Origin: CAVTQY01 sp963736975
GTDB lineage: Bacteria > Pseudomonadota > Alphaproteobacteria > Acetobacterales > Acetobacteraceae
Assembly (NCBI GenBank): GCA_963736975.1
Contig: CAVTQY010000001.1
Location: 1,736,001 to 1,800,000 of the forward strand
Length of the DNA stretch: 64,000 bases
Direction of reading: 5' to 3'
Below are positions 34,142 to 42,263 of this stretch, piece after piece. The translations under genes were made by a program, and so were the position numbers. The notes under the pieces were generated by a model, which was not told where the DNA came from, made no database searches, and worked only from the letters and a program-made list of their open reading frames with translations. Numbering within the stretch: the first letter of the stretch is position 1; each line of letters opens with the position of its first letter.

Positions 34142-34524
34142 CGGTGCTCGACGCGTCTGCCGTGCTGGCGCTGACATGGGAGGAGCCGGGGCAACAACGC
34201 GTGCTCGACGCCATTCTCGAAGGCGCCGAGATGACCACCGCGACCTTCGCGGAGGTTGCCACCCGTTATGTGCTGCGAGGCGCTTCCGCGGAAAATGTCC
34301 GGGCAGTGCGCCAGGGCCTGTCGGTTCCGCTGGTGCCGATCGACGAGGACTTGGCCATGCGGGCCGGACTGATGGTCGCCGAAACCCGGCGCGCGGGGCT
34401 GTCGCTGGGCGACCGGCTTTGCCTCGCGCTGGCGCAGCGAAGCGGCCACCCGGCGCTGACGGCCGACCGCGCGTGGGAGAGCGTCGCCGCCGCGGTCGGT
34501 GTGAGGATCGAGGTGATACGCTGA
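34138..34524 (+). CDS. vapC: PIN-domain toxin (second VapC)
   Basis: A 128-residue PIN ribonuclease starting at a GTG that overlaps the antitoxin stop (GTGA). The catalytic acidic residues are D5 (TVLDASAVL), E39 (FAEVAT), D92 (LSLGDRLCLAL) and D110 (LTADRAW). It is clearly related to the toxin at 1924-2307. Two paralogous pairs within 32 kb raise the question of cross-talk between their antitoxins. Confidence 0.88.
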   Translation: MTVLDASAVLALTWEEPGQQRVLDAILEGAEMTTATFAEVATRYVLRGASAENVRAVRQGLSVPLVPIDEDLAMRAGLMVAETRRAGLSLGDRLCLALAQRSGHPALTADRAWESVAAAVGVRIEVIR

Positions 34525-35018
34525 CCTCGCCGGCGCTGCGGCGGCTGAGCTTGGCGGACATGACGGAAGTCGCCATGCTGCACCGGCTGGCGTTCAATAC
34601 GGCGCTGCCCTGGCTTGCCGATCGCCATACGCCGGAGGAAGACGACTGGTTCTTCCGCCATCGCGTCTATCCCATGTGTGCGATCTGGGGCGCAGCAGAT
34701 GCCGGCGGGCTGATCGGGTTCATCGCCTTTCGCCGAGGCTGGATCGATCAGCTTTATGTTCACCCCGACAGGCAGGGGCGAGGTGTCGGTTCCGCATTGC
34801 TCGGAGTGGCACAGCAGCACTTCGCATACCTCCAGCTCTGGACATTCCAGCGCAACACGCCGGCCCGCCGCTTCTACGAGCGGCGAGGATTCGTTCTAGT
34901 CGAAATGACCGAGGGTACAGACAACGAAGAGCGGGAGCCGGACGTTCGTTATGAATGGCGGCGGCCAGCGGGCGGACATCAACCGCCAGCCGGCGCAGCC
35001 CGCATCCGCTGCGCATAG
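34521..35018 (+). CDS. GNAT-family N-acetyltransferase
   Basis: An acetyltransferase of up to 165 residues with the acetyl-CoA motif DQLYVHPDRQGRGVGSALLG and a C-terminal NTPARRFYERRGFVLVEMTE. The first strand and helix (LRRLSLADMTEVAMLHRLAF) must be in the protein, so I place the start at the CTG at 34521 overlapping the vapC stop; TTG 34551 and ATG 34560 are alternatives that cut into the fold. The last 13 codons overlap the convergent ABC permease by 40 bases. Substrate unknown. Confidence 0.78.
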   Translation: MTSPALRRLSLADMTEVAMLHRLAFNTALPWLADRHTPEEDDWFFRHRVYPMCAIWGAADAGGLIGFIAFRRGWIDQLYVHPDRQGRGVGSALLGVAQQHFAYLQLWTFQRNTPARRFYERRGFVLVEMTEGTDNEEREPDVRYEWRRPAGGHQPPAGAARIRCA

Positions 35019-35975
35019 ACATTGATCACCAGCGCGATCAACAGAATCAAGCCGCGGATCAGGATCTTCAGGAAACTGTCGATGTCCACGTGGTCCAGCC
35101 CGTTGTTCAGCACGCCCAGCACGAACAGACCGATAATCGTGTTGCCAATCCCGCCCTGGCCGCCGAACAGGCTGGTGCCGCCCACCACTACGGCGGAGAT
35201 CGAAGTCCAGCAGGTAGGTGTCGAACTCGTTCTGCTGCGCGCTGCCGAAATAAGCCACTCCCAGCATCCCGGCCACTCCGGAACACACCGCCGAGATGAT
35301 CATCACCGCCGAGATGATGGCGCGGACATTCACGCCGGAATATTCGGCCGCCTCGCGGTTGCCGCCGACCATGTACACGTAGCGGCCGAACCGCGTGTAG
35401 GTCAGCACCAGATGCGCGACCAGCATGATCAGCGCGGCGACAATCACGATCCACGGCACCGGACCGAGCGACTTGGCTCCGAGTGTCGCCACCAGCTTAG
35501 GCACCGTATAGGCGATCTGGCCGCGCACCAGCAAGGCGCAGATACCGGCGGCGATCTGCAGCATCGCCAATGTCATGATGAAGGACGGAATGCCGATCAC
35601 CGTGATGCCGAACGCATTCACCGCGCCCAACGCAACGCACGCCGCCAGCGCCACCACGATCGCCGCCCAGCCAGCCAGCGGCACGTTGGCGATGTTCACG
35701 CTCGCATCCTGCACCGTGAAGAACGCCACCACGATGCCAGTGGCGTTGGCGATGCTGGCGACCGACAGGTCGATCTCGGCGCACAGAATCACGAATGTCA
35801 GGCCGACCGCGATAATGCCGGTAACCGATACCTGCGTCAGGATATTATAGACATTCCCGATCGAGGCGAAGGACGGACTGGCAAAAGCGAAGAAGACCAC
35901 CAGGAACAACAGGGTCACGAAGGGCGCGATGTTCCGTAGCCGGCCGCGCAGCCATCCGGTCATCACCGCCTTCAT
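34979..35975 (-). pseudogene. Sugar ABC transporter permease (RbsC type) with a one-base frameshift
   Basis: A ribose/xylose-type permease of about 331 codons. The first 252 codons are normal: VTGIIAVGLTFVILCAEIDL, AFGITVIGIPSFIMTLAMLQ and RFGRYVYMVGGNREAAEYSG. One extra base near 35203 breaks the frame after FDTYLLD; removing it gives SISAVVVGGTSLFGGQGGIG and a proper ending at 34979. The start overlaps the ATPase gene's end by 4 bases. If the extra base is real, the whole transporter is probably inactive; if it is an assembly error, the gene is intact. Confidence 0.85.
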
Positions 35976-37459
35976 GCCGCCGCCAACAGGCGGTCCTTGC
36001 TGACCGCCTCCTGCGCGAATTCCCGCACCACCTCGCCTTTCTTCATCACCAGGATGCGGTCGGCGAGCGCCAGTACCGTCTCCGGTTCCGTAGAAACAAC
36101 CACGATGCCGATCCCCTGCTCGCGCAGCCCATGCACGATCTTCACGACGTCATCCTTGGCGCCGACATCCATGCCCCGGGTCGGCTCGCTCAGCACCAGC
36201 ACTTTCGGCAGATAAGCCAGCCAGCGCGCCAGCGCGACCTTCTGCTGATTGCCGCCGGAAAGCGTGCCGAGCGGCCGATCCGGCACGGGCGGACGAATGC
36301 GAAGCCGCTCGATCAGCCGGCGAGCAATGCCGCGTTCGGCCGCCGGGCGCACCAACAGCCGCGCGATACGCTCGAGCGAGCTGATCGTCACGTTCTTAAA
36401 CACAGGCTCCTGCGCGAACAGCATACTGCGCCGGCTCTCTGGCACCAGTGCGATGCCGGCGCGCTTCGCCTGCGCGGTGCTGCGCAACGTGGCCGGACGG
36501 CCATTGACGCTGATATGACCCGCGCGCGGCGGCTGCTTGCCGAACAAAGCGCGCGCCAACTCCAACTGGCCGCTGCCCATGAAGCCGTAGATCCCCAGCA
36601 CCTCGCCTGCCCGCACCTGCAGGGAGACGTCGCGGAACGCGCCGGGACGGCTGAGGCCACGCGCTTCCAGCACCACCGGCGCATCCAGGCGCGAGGCCAG
36701 GGTGCGTTCCGCCGTATAGCTTTCCTCCAGCTCGCCATGGCCGGCGCCGATCATGCGCTGGATGATCCACGCCTTGTCCACCTCCGCGCAGCGCGCGGTG
36801 GCGATTTTGCGGCCGTTGCGAAACACCGTGACATGGTCACAGACCGCCAGCACGTCGTCGAGAAAATGCGAGATGAAGATCAGGCTGCGCCCCGCCTCGC
36901 GCAGCCGGCGCAAAACGCCGAACAGCCGCTCCACCTCGGGCGGCGACAGCGCCGAGGTTGGTTCATCCAGGATGATGATGCGCGCGCCGGAGAACAGCAC
37001 GCGGGCAATCTCCACAAGCTGCTGCAAGCCGAGCGGCAGCGTGCCCATCACCGCGCGCGGATCGAGCGTGATGCCGAGCGCGGCGAGATGCTCGCGCGCA
37101 CCGCGATTCATCGCCCGCCAGTCGATCGTGCCCATGCGCGTCAGCGGCTGCATGCCGAGATAGACGTTCTCGGCCACCGTCAGCTCGCGCACCGCCGAGA
37201 GCTCCTGGTGCACCATGCCGATCCCGGCATCGCGCGCCGCCCGCGCCGAAGCGAACCGCACCGGCGCACCATCCAGCCGCATCGTCCCGCCAAACTCATG
37301 ATGCACCCCGGCAATGATTTTCATCAGGGTGGATTTTCCCGCCCCGTTCTCCCCAACCAGACCATGAATTTCGCCCGCCTCCAGCGCGAAATCCACATCC
37401 CGCAGCGCCGCCACACCGCCGAAGGATTTAGCAATTCCAATGAGCTCGAGAAGGGCCAT
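35972..37459 (-). CDS. Sugar ABC transporter ATPase, two-domain (RbsA/MglA type)
   Basis: A 495-residue protein with two fused ABC ATPase domains, as in ribose and galactose importers. The first Walker A is GLVGENGAGKST (K42), with Walker B IIILDEPTSAL. The second domain has the usual degenerate P-loop (GIYGFMGSGQLELARAL) and a good signature, LSGGNQQKVALARWL, with VLVLSEPTRGMDVGA. The permease gene follows with a 4-base overlap. The binding-protein gene is upstream but separated by the DUF559 cassette. Confidence 0.92.
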   Translation of the reverse strand: MALLELIGIAKSFGGVAALRDVDFALEAGEIHGLVGENGAGKSTLMKIIAGVHHEFGGTMRLDGAPVRFASARAARDAGIGMVHQELSAVRELTVAENVYLGMQPLTRMGTIDWRAMNRGAREHLAALGITLDPRAVMGTLPLGLQQLVEIARVLFSGARIIILDEPTSALSPPEVERLFGVLRRLREAGRSLIFISHFLDDVLAVCDHVTVFRNGRKIATARCAEVDKAWIIQRMIGAGHGELEESYTAERTLASRLDAPVVLEARGLSRPGAFRDVSLQVRAGEVLGIYGFMGSGQLELARALFGKQPPRAGHISVNGRPATLRSTAQAKRAGIALVPESRRSMLFAQEPVFKNVTISSLERIARLLVRPAAERGIARRLIERLRIRPPVPDRPLGTLSGGNQQKVALARWLAYLPKVLVLSEPTRGMDVGAKDDVVKIVHGLREQGIGIVVVSTEPETVLALADRILVMKKGEVVREFAQEAVSKDRLLAAA

Positions 37460-37813
37460 TCAGAGGGAAGAACGACTCCCCCTCCCCTTGCGGGAGGGGG
37501 CAGGGGGGAGGGGGCGGTGCAAACTTTCGATAATCAGCCTCAGAACACCATCAAAATTCCCCAACACCTCATTATTCCAAAACCGCAGTACGTGCAGTCC
37601 CTGACCACGCAGCCATTCGTCGCGAACCGGATCAGTAACGGAGCCCACATGGGGTTCGCCATCAAGTTCGATCACCAAACAGGCAGCGGCGCAGTAGAAG
37701 TCGACAATGTACGGCCCTAGCGGCACCTGGCGGCGGAATTTCCAGCCATCGAGCTGTTTGGTCCGCAGGGTTTTCCACAACAGACGCTCCGACCGCGTTG
37801 GTTCGCGCCGCAT
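37460..37813 (-). CDS. DUF559 endonuclease-like protein in a repeat-flanked cassette
   Basis: A 117-residue protein of the DUF559 family, related to Vsr-type very-short-patch-repair endonucleases. It reads MRREPTRSERLLWKTLRTKQ, FRRQVPLGPYIVDFYCAAAC with D38, LVIELDGEPH with E49 and D51, and HVLRFWNNEVLGN. The last residues (PLPPAPSRKGRGS) are encoded by a palindromic repeat, and the same frame stays open upstream to 37951 through a second inverted copy. The gene sits between the binding-protein and ATPase genes of an ABC operon, suggesting insertion. A nuclease role is inferred; the target is unknown. Confidence 0.75.
   Translation of the reverse strand: MRREPTRSERLLWKTLRTKQLDGWKFRRQVPLGPYIVDFYCAAACLVIELDGEPHVGSVTDPVRDEWLRGQGLHVLRFWNNEVLGNFDGVLRLIIESLHRPLPPAPSRKGRGSRSSL
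37476..37514 (+). repeat. Palindromic repeat, family B, left copy
   Basis: The sequence CTCCCCCTCCCCTTGCGGGA then GGGGGCAGGGGGGAGGGGG forms a GC-rich hairpin (CCCCCTCCC..GGGAGGGGG). It is an inverted copy of 37867-37905 and lies inside the 3' end of the DUF559 frame. Confidence 0.88.
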
Positions 37814-37866
37814 GATCCGGGCGCGGGTCAGAAGGCCGCTTGGTTTTTCTTCCTCGGGGTGCGTCG

Positions 37867-37905
37867 CCCCCTCCCCCTTACCCCCTCCCGCAAGGGGAGG
37901 GGGAA
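37867..37905 (-). repeat. Palindromic repeat, family B, right copy
   Basis: Read on the reverse strand it is TTCCCCCTCCCCTTGCGGGA then GGGGGTAAGGGGGAGGGGG, differing from the left copy at only a few positions. The two copies face each other across the DUF559 gene like terminal inverted repeats. Confidence 0.88.
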
Positions 37906-37923
37906 CGGTCACCCCCCTCATCG

Positions 37924-38946
37924 TCAGATCAGGAAGTGCTCCTCCATCCACATCATCCCGGGCGCGTTGGCTTTCGTCACCACCGGACCATCGGCAACGA
38001 TGTTCTTCGGAATAGCACCGCTCCCGGTGCCGGTCTTTTCACCTGCAACCACCGCGGCTACCCCGGCGATCAGCGCGCCGCCATGGATGCGGCAGGACGG
38101 GTTGCGCACGGTGGCGGTCATGCGGCCGTCGAGCACCGCCTCCAGCGCCGGCGGCATGGCGTCGCAGCCGCCGATCTTGATCGAGGTGCGATTGTGCGCC
38201 TTCATCACGTTATACGCCGCCAGCGCCATGTCGTCGTTGTGGAAATAGGCGGCGTCGATCTGCGGATACTTGGTCAGCAGCGTCTCCCAGATGCGTGCGA
38301 CCTTGGTCACGTCCCAATCCGCCGGTTGCGTGTCCAGCACTTTGATCTTTGGATACTTCTTCACGATCGAGTTGAAGCCGCGCGCCCGCCCCTGCGCGCC
38401 GGTATGGCCGAGCGCGCCCTGCGTCATGACGATGTTGCCCTCGCCGTTAATGGCATCGACCAGCGCCTGCGTCACCGAAGCGCCCATGAACTCGTTGTCG
38501 GGCGCGATGAAGCTGTGCACGTTGATGCTGTCGAGCGGCGCGATCAGCGTGTCCATGTCGATCACCGGAATGCCGGCGTCGATCATCTTGTTCACCGGCG
38601 CGGTCAGCGTGCCGATGCCGAACGCCTGGATTGCAACGAAATCCCATTTGCGGCTGGCCATATCGTCGATCGCGGCGCGTTGCTTGGTGGCGGACAACTC
38701 GCCGTCGAACCACGTCACGTTCACGTTGAACAGCTTGCCCCAATACTCGGCGGCGCGCTTGCCCTGGGCGCACCAGGTGGCCTGCAGCCCGGCATTGCTG
38801 AAGGCGGCGTTCAGCGGCTTACCGGAGCGGCCGGCGGCCTCCGTGACGGCCTGCGCTCGGGCCGGGTCGATGCCGAAACTCGCGGCCAGTATGGCGGCGG
38901 TGGCGGAAGCCTGCATGAAGCGGCGGCGTCGGGTGCGGTCGGTCAT
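37924..38946 (-). CDS. Sugar ABC transporter substrate-binding protein (RbsB type)
   Basis: A 340-residue periplasmic binding protein of the type I (ribose/galactose) fold. The N-terminus has a twin-arginine-like signal (RTRRRRFMQASATAAILAAS) with cleavage after ARA. Typical blocks are VNVTWFDGELSATKQRAAID, NEFMGASVTQALVDAINGEG, QIDAAYFHNDDMALAAYNVM and IGGCDAMPPALEAVLDGRM. It is the first gene of the transporter operon, cut off from its ATPase by the 464-base DUF559 segment. The sugar is unknown. Confidence 0.9.
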   Translation of the reverse strand: MTDRTRRRRFMQASATAAILAASFGIDPARAQAVTEAAGRSGKPLNAAFSNAGLQATWCAQGKRAAEYWGKLFNVNVTWFDGELSATKQRAAIDDMASRKWDFVAIQAFGIGTLTAPVNKMIDAGIPVIDMDTLIAPLDSINVHSFIAPDNEFMGASVTQALVDAINGEGNIVMTQGALGHTGAQGRARGFNSIVKKYPKIKVLDTQPADWDVTKVARIWETLLTKYPQIDAAYFHNDDMALAAYNVMKAHNRTSIKIGGCDAMPPALEAVLDGRMTATVRNPSCRIHGGALIAGVAAVVAGEKTGTGSGAIPKNIVADGPVVTKANAPGMMWMEEHFLI

Positions 38947-39046
38947 CTTGTTTCCCCCCAGTTAAACAGGTCCGGAGCATCGCCCGACCGGCACGCGGCT
39001 CCAAGCCCTTTCCTTGTCACGAGCACGGGTCCATGACGGACGCGCT

Positions 39047-40006
39047 ATGGCGCAGACCGAGCTGCCGCCGGAATTCGCGCTGATCGCCCGGCATTTCCGC
39101 CCGCTTGCCGGCCCCGGTGCGCTGGACCTTGCCGATGATGCCGCGCTGATCGCGCCCCCCGCCGGCCGCGAGCTGGTCCTCAGCGTCGATGCGATGGTTG
39201 CCGGCGTGCATTTCCTTCCCGACGACCCGCCCGATTTCGTCGGGCGCAAGCTGCTGCGGGTAAACCTGTCGGACCTCGCCGCGAAGGGCGCGGTGCCGCT
39301 CGGCTACCTGATGACGGTGTGCGCCCCGCGGGGCACGCCGGATTCGTGGTTCGCCGGCTTCGCGGCCGGCCTCGCGCAGGACCAGGCCGAGTTCGGCGTG
39401 ACGTTGCTCGGCGGCGACACCTCCTCCACACCGGGGCCGATCGCGTTGTCGCTGACCATCGTCGGCCACGTGGCGCCGGGGCGGATGGTGAAGCGCGCGG
39501 GTGCGCGGGCCGGTGACGGCATCTGGGCCACCGGCACGATCGGCGATGGCGCGCTCGGCCTGGCCGTGGCGCACGGGCGCCTGGCCGATCCCACGGGGCA
39601 CCTGCTTTCACGGTACCGGCTGCCGTGCCCGCGGCTCGGGCTGGCGATCGCCGGAATTGCGTCGGCGGGGATGGATGTGTCCGACGGAGTTGTGCAGGAC
39701 CTCGGGCATCTGTGCCGGGCAGGAGGTCTCGCGGCGGAAATCGAGGCCGCCTCCGTGCCGCTGTCGGGCGCCGCGCGCCGTGCCGGGCCGGAATGGCTGG
39801 TGACCTGCCTGACCGGCGGCGACGATTACGAGTTGTTGCTCGCGGTGCCGGCCGATCGCGAGCCGCACCTGCACGAAGCGGCTTTGGCCGCCGGCATACC
39901 CGTTACGCGCATCGGCCACTTCCGCGCCGGCGCGCCCGAGGTCATTGTGCGCGGGCCGGATGGCGCGCCGCTGAACCTTGGCGCCCCAGGCTGGAGCCAT
40001 TTCTGA
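39047..40006 (+). CDS. thiL: Thiamine-monophosphate kinase
   Basis: A 319-residue enzyme that makes thiamine pyrophosphate from thiamine monophosphate. ThiL features are FALIARHFRPL, LDLADDAALI, VLSVDAMVAGVHFLPDDPP, VNLSDLAAKGAVPLGYLMT and the GDDYELLLAVP motif near the C-terminus, with MDVSDGVVQDLGHL. I start at the ATG at 39047; a few upstream codons are open to 39014. An MFS gene follows 3 bases later. Confidence 0.93.
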   Translation: MAQTELPPEFALIARHFRPLAGPGALDLADDAALIAPPAGRELVLSVDAMVAGVHFLPDDPPDFVGRKLLRVNLSDLAAKGAVPLGYLMTVCAPRGTPDSWFAGFAAGLAQDQAEFGVTLLGGDTSSTPGPIALSLTIVGHVAPGRMVKRAGARAGDGIWATGTIGDGALGLAVAHGRLADPTGHLLSRYRLPCPRLGLAIAGIASAGMDVSDGVVQDLGHLCRAGGLAAEIEAASVPLSGAARRAGPEWLVTCLTGGDDYELLLAVPADREPHLHEAALAAGIPVTRIGHFRAGAPEVIVRGPDGAPLNLGAPGWSHF

Positions 40007-40009
40007 TCC

Positions 40010-41185
40010 ATGAACCGCAACGTCTGGCTTCTGTTCTGCTGTCAGGCGCTGATGAATGCGGTGATGGCTGGCCAAGTGGTCATGGCCTCCCTGGTCGGGC
40101 ATCGGCTGGCGGTCGATCCGGCGCTGACGACGCTGCCGGTGGCCACGCAGATGCTGGCGGTGATGGCGGGTTCGATCCCGGCCGGCATCGTGTTCAGCCG
40201 GCTCGGCCGCCGTCCCGGCTTCTGGCTCGGCACGGTGCTGGCGGCATGCGGCAGCCTGACTTTCGCGCTTGGCGTCTGGCGCGGCAGTTTCCCGCTCTAC
40301 TGCCTGGGCACGGTGCCGGCGGGAATGGGGTTCGGCATCTCCCAGCATCTGCGCTTCGCCGCGGCCGAGGTCGCCGCGCCCGAGTCGCGGCCGCGGGCGA
40401 TCTCCCTGGTGATGACCGGCGGCGTGGTCGCCGCGGTGCTCGGGCCGGGGATCGTCAAGCACACGGCCGAGGCGATCCCGGCCTATCAGTTCCTTGGCAC
40501 GTATATCTCCTTGCTGGCGCTGCCGATGTTGTGCGCCATGCTGCTGGTGTTCATTCGGCTGCCGCCGGCGCCGGCCCGCGTGGCGATGCCGGTGCCGGTT
40601 GCCGAGATCGTCACCCGCCCGGCGTTCCTCACCGCGGTCGTGGCGGGAATCGCCGGATATGGGACGATGACGCTGGTGATGGCCTCGACACCGCTGCAGA
40701 TGATGATCTGCGGGTTCGGCGTCGGCGCCTCGGCCGACGTGATTCGCGCCCATTCGATCGCGATGTTCCTGCCCGGCTTCGTGACCGGGCGGCTGATCCA
40801 GCGCTTCGGGGCGCACCGGGTGATCCTGGCCGGCGTGCTGGTGAATGCGTGCTGCGTGGCGGTGGATATCGGCTTCGACCCGTTCTTCAGCACCTTTATT
40901 GTCGGGCTGGCGCTGCTGGGGATCGGTTGGAACTTCATGTTCGTGGGCGCGACGGCGTTATTGGCGACAGCGCATTCGGCGCAGGAGCGTGTGCGCGTAC
41001 AGGCGACGAACGACTTCCTGGTGTTCGGATCAGTGGCGGCGAGTGCCTTTGCGTCCGGCGCGATCGAGACCACCGGCGGCTGGGCGGCGCTGAACCTGGC
41101 CGTGGTACCGGCGATCCTGATCGCCGCCGTACTGGTATGCTGGCACATGACGGCGCGGTCGCGGGTGGCTGCGGTTGCGGAGTAA
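40010..41185 (+). CDS. MFS transporter
   Basis: A 391-residue membrane protein with about 12 helices in two halves. The loop between helices 2 and 3 is FSRLGRRPGFWLGTVLAACG, a typical MFS signature. The ending GWNFMFVGATALLATAHSAQERVR (in pieces) resembles the YhcC/permease branch of alphaproteobacterial MFS proteins. Its TAA stop overlaps the ATG of the next gene, so the methyltransferase is cotranscribed. Substrate unknown. Confidence 0.82.
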   Translation: MNRNVWLLFCCQALMNAVMAGQVVMASLVGHRLAVDPALTTLPVATQMLAVMAGSIPAGIVFSRLGRRPGFWLGTVLAACGSLTFALGVWRGSFPLYCLGTVPAGMGFGISQHLRFAAAEVAAPESRPRAISLVMTGGVVAAVLGPGIVKHTAEAIPAYQFLGTYISLLALPMLCAMLLVFIRLPPAPARVAMPVPVAEIVTRPAFLTAVVAGIAGYGTMTLVMASTPLQMMICGFGVGASADVIRAHSIAMFLPGFVTGRLIQRFGAHRVILAGVLVNACCVAVDIGFDPFFSTFIVGLALLGIGWNFMFVGATALLATAHSAQERVRVQATNDFLVFGSVAASAFASGAIETTGGWAALNLAVVPAILIAAVLVCWHMTARSRVAAVAE

Positions 41186-41820
41186 TGCGCTCCAATTTCG
41201 ATCGGTACCAACGGATCGCGCCATGGTACGACCTGCTCGACCTGCCATTCGAGTACGGGCGCTACCGCAAGCTGCGGCCGCAGCTTTTCCGCGGACTCTG
41301 GGGCCGCGTGCTGGACGCCGGCGTCGGCACCGGACGGAACATCCCGTTCTATCCGCCGGGAGCCGAGGTGCTCGGCATCGACATCAGCCCCGCCATGCTG
41401 GCACGTGCCGCGCGTCGGCGCGCCCGCTCGCCGGAAACGATCGACTTGCGGCAGATGGACGTGACGCGCCTGGAGCTGCCGGATGCATCGTTCGATTTCG
41501 CCGTCGCCACCTTCCTGTTCTGCGTCCTTCCAGCCGGTCAACAGTTGCCGGCGCTGCGTGAGTTGGGCCGGGTGGTGAAACCAGGTGGCGTGATCCGGCT
41601 CTTGGAGTATGTGCGTCCGAATGGGGCGGTGAAACGTTTCGTTGCGCGGCTCTGGGAGCCCTGGGTAGCGTCGGCCTTCGGGGCGAATTTCGATCGCCGG
41701 ACGGAAGACCATATTCCCGATGCGGGCCTGAAACTCGCTGGTGCGCGCTTCGTGGTTCCTGATTTGATCAAGCTGATCGAGGCGCGGGTTCCGCCGGCAA
41801 CGGGCCCCGCTGAAGGCTGA
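41185..41820 (+). CDS. Class I SAM-dependent methyltransferase
   Basis: A 211-residue methyltransferase starting in the overlap TAATG. Motif I is VLDAGVGTGRNIPFYPPG, motif II lies in VLGIDISPAMLARAARR, and FDFAVATFLFCVLP and RVVKPGGVIRLLEYV follow. The GTGRNIPFYP and LLEYVRP pieces are typical of phospholipid N-methyltransferase or UbiE-like proteins, but substrate cannot be fixed. It is coupled to the MFS gene and followed at 17 bases by a cupin. Confidence 0.85.
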   Translation: MRSNFDRYQRIAPWYDLLDLPFEYGRYRKLRPQLFRGLWGRVLDAGVGTGRNIPFYPPGAEVLGIDISPAMLARAARRRARSPETIDLRQMDVTRLELPDASFDFAVATFLFCVLPAGQQLPALRELGRVVKPGGVIRLLEYVRPNGAVKRFVARLWEPWVASAFGANFDRRTEDHIPDAGLKLAGARFVVPDLIKLIEARVPPATGPAEG

Positions 41821-41837
41821 AGCAGGAGAACGCAGTC

Positions 41838-42155
41838 ATGGCTTTCAGGTGTACTGTTCCAGCCGTCCCGACCGTGCAGCGCGATGACGAGGCTTTCCGT
41901 ATTACGCGGTGGGACTTCGTTCCCGGCGCGGCGACCGGGTGGCACACGCATGGTTGGCCGTATTTCGTCGTGATGCTGACCGATGCGATTATGCATGTTC
42001 ATGACGGCAAAAGCGTCAGCGAAGTGAGACTCGCCGCAGGTCAAGCCTACAACAGACCATCCGGGATCGAGCACGACGTCATGAATGGAGGGGCTGTTCC
42101 GATGGCGTTCGTGGAGATCGAAGTCAAACGGCCGGGCGCTATGGCATTTTCCTGA
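41838..42155 (+). CDS. Small cupin-domain protein
   Basis: A 105-residue single cupin barrel. The metal-site motifs are GWHTHGWPYFVVML (H36, H38) and a second part AYNRPSGIEHDVMN (H79). A ribosome site (GCAGGAG) precedes the ATG. Small cupins of this kind may be enzymes or binding proteins; no substrate is indicated. Confidence 0.82.
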   Translation: MAFRCTVPAVPTVQRDDEAFRITRWDFVPGAATGWHTHGWPYFVVMLTDAIMHVHDGKSVSEVRLAAGQAYNRPSGIEHDVMNGGAVPMAFVEIEVKRPGAMAFS

Positions 42156-42216
42156 CGCACCCTCACCCTTTCGGTCGGCCAGTAAGTAATGAGAGTGCAA
42201 GTAACGAATAAGCTAC

Positions 42217-42245
42217 CCGGCCCGAACCGTTATGGTCCGGGCCGG
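42217..42245. terminator. Bidirectional hairpin between convergent genes
   Basis: Stem CCGGCCCGAACC and GGTCCGGGCCGG around the loop GTTAT, with a single mismatch. It lies between the cupin gene (plus strand) and the PEP-CTERM gene (minus strand), 18 bases before the latter's stop. A long T run is absent on either side, so it might serve as a weak or factor-assisted terminator. Confidence 0.5.
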
Positions 42246-42263
42246 TCGCACACAAGCTCGCAG

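Noticed and set aside
36131..37720. A 529-codon plus-strand frame
   Set aside because: Antisense to the ABC ATPase and DUF559 genes; histidine/arginine-rich shadow.
40486..41712. A 408-codon minus-strand frame
   Set aside because: Antisense to the MFS and methyltransferase genes with no recognisable domain.
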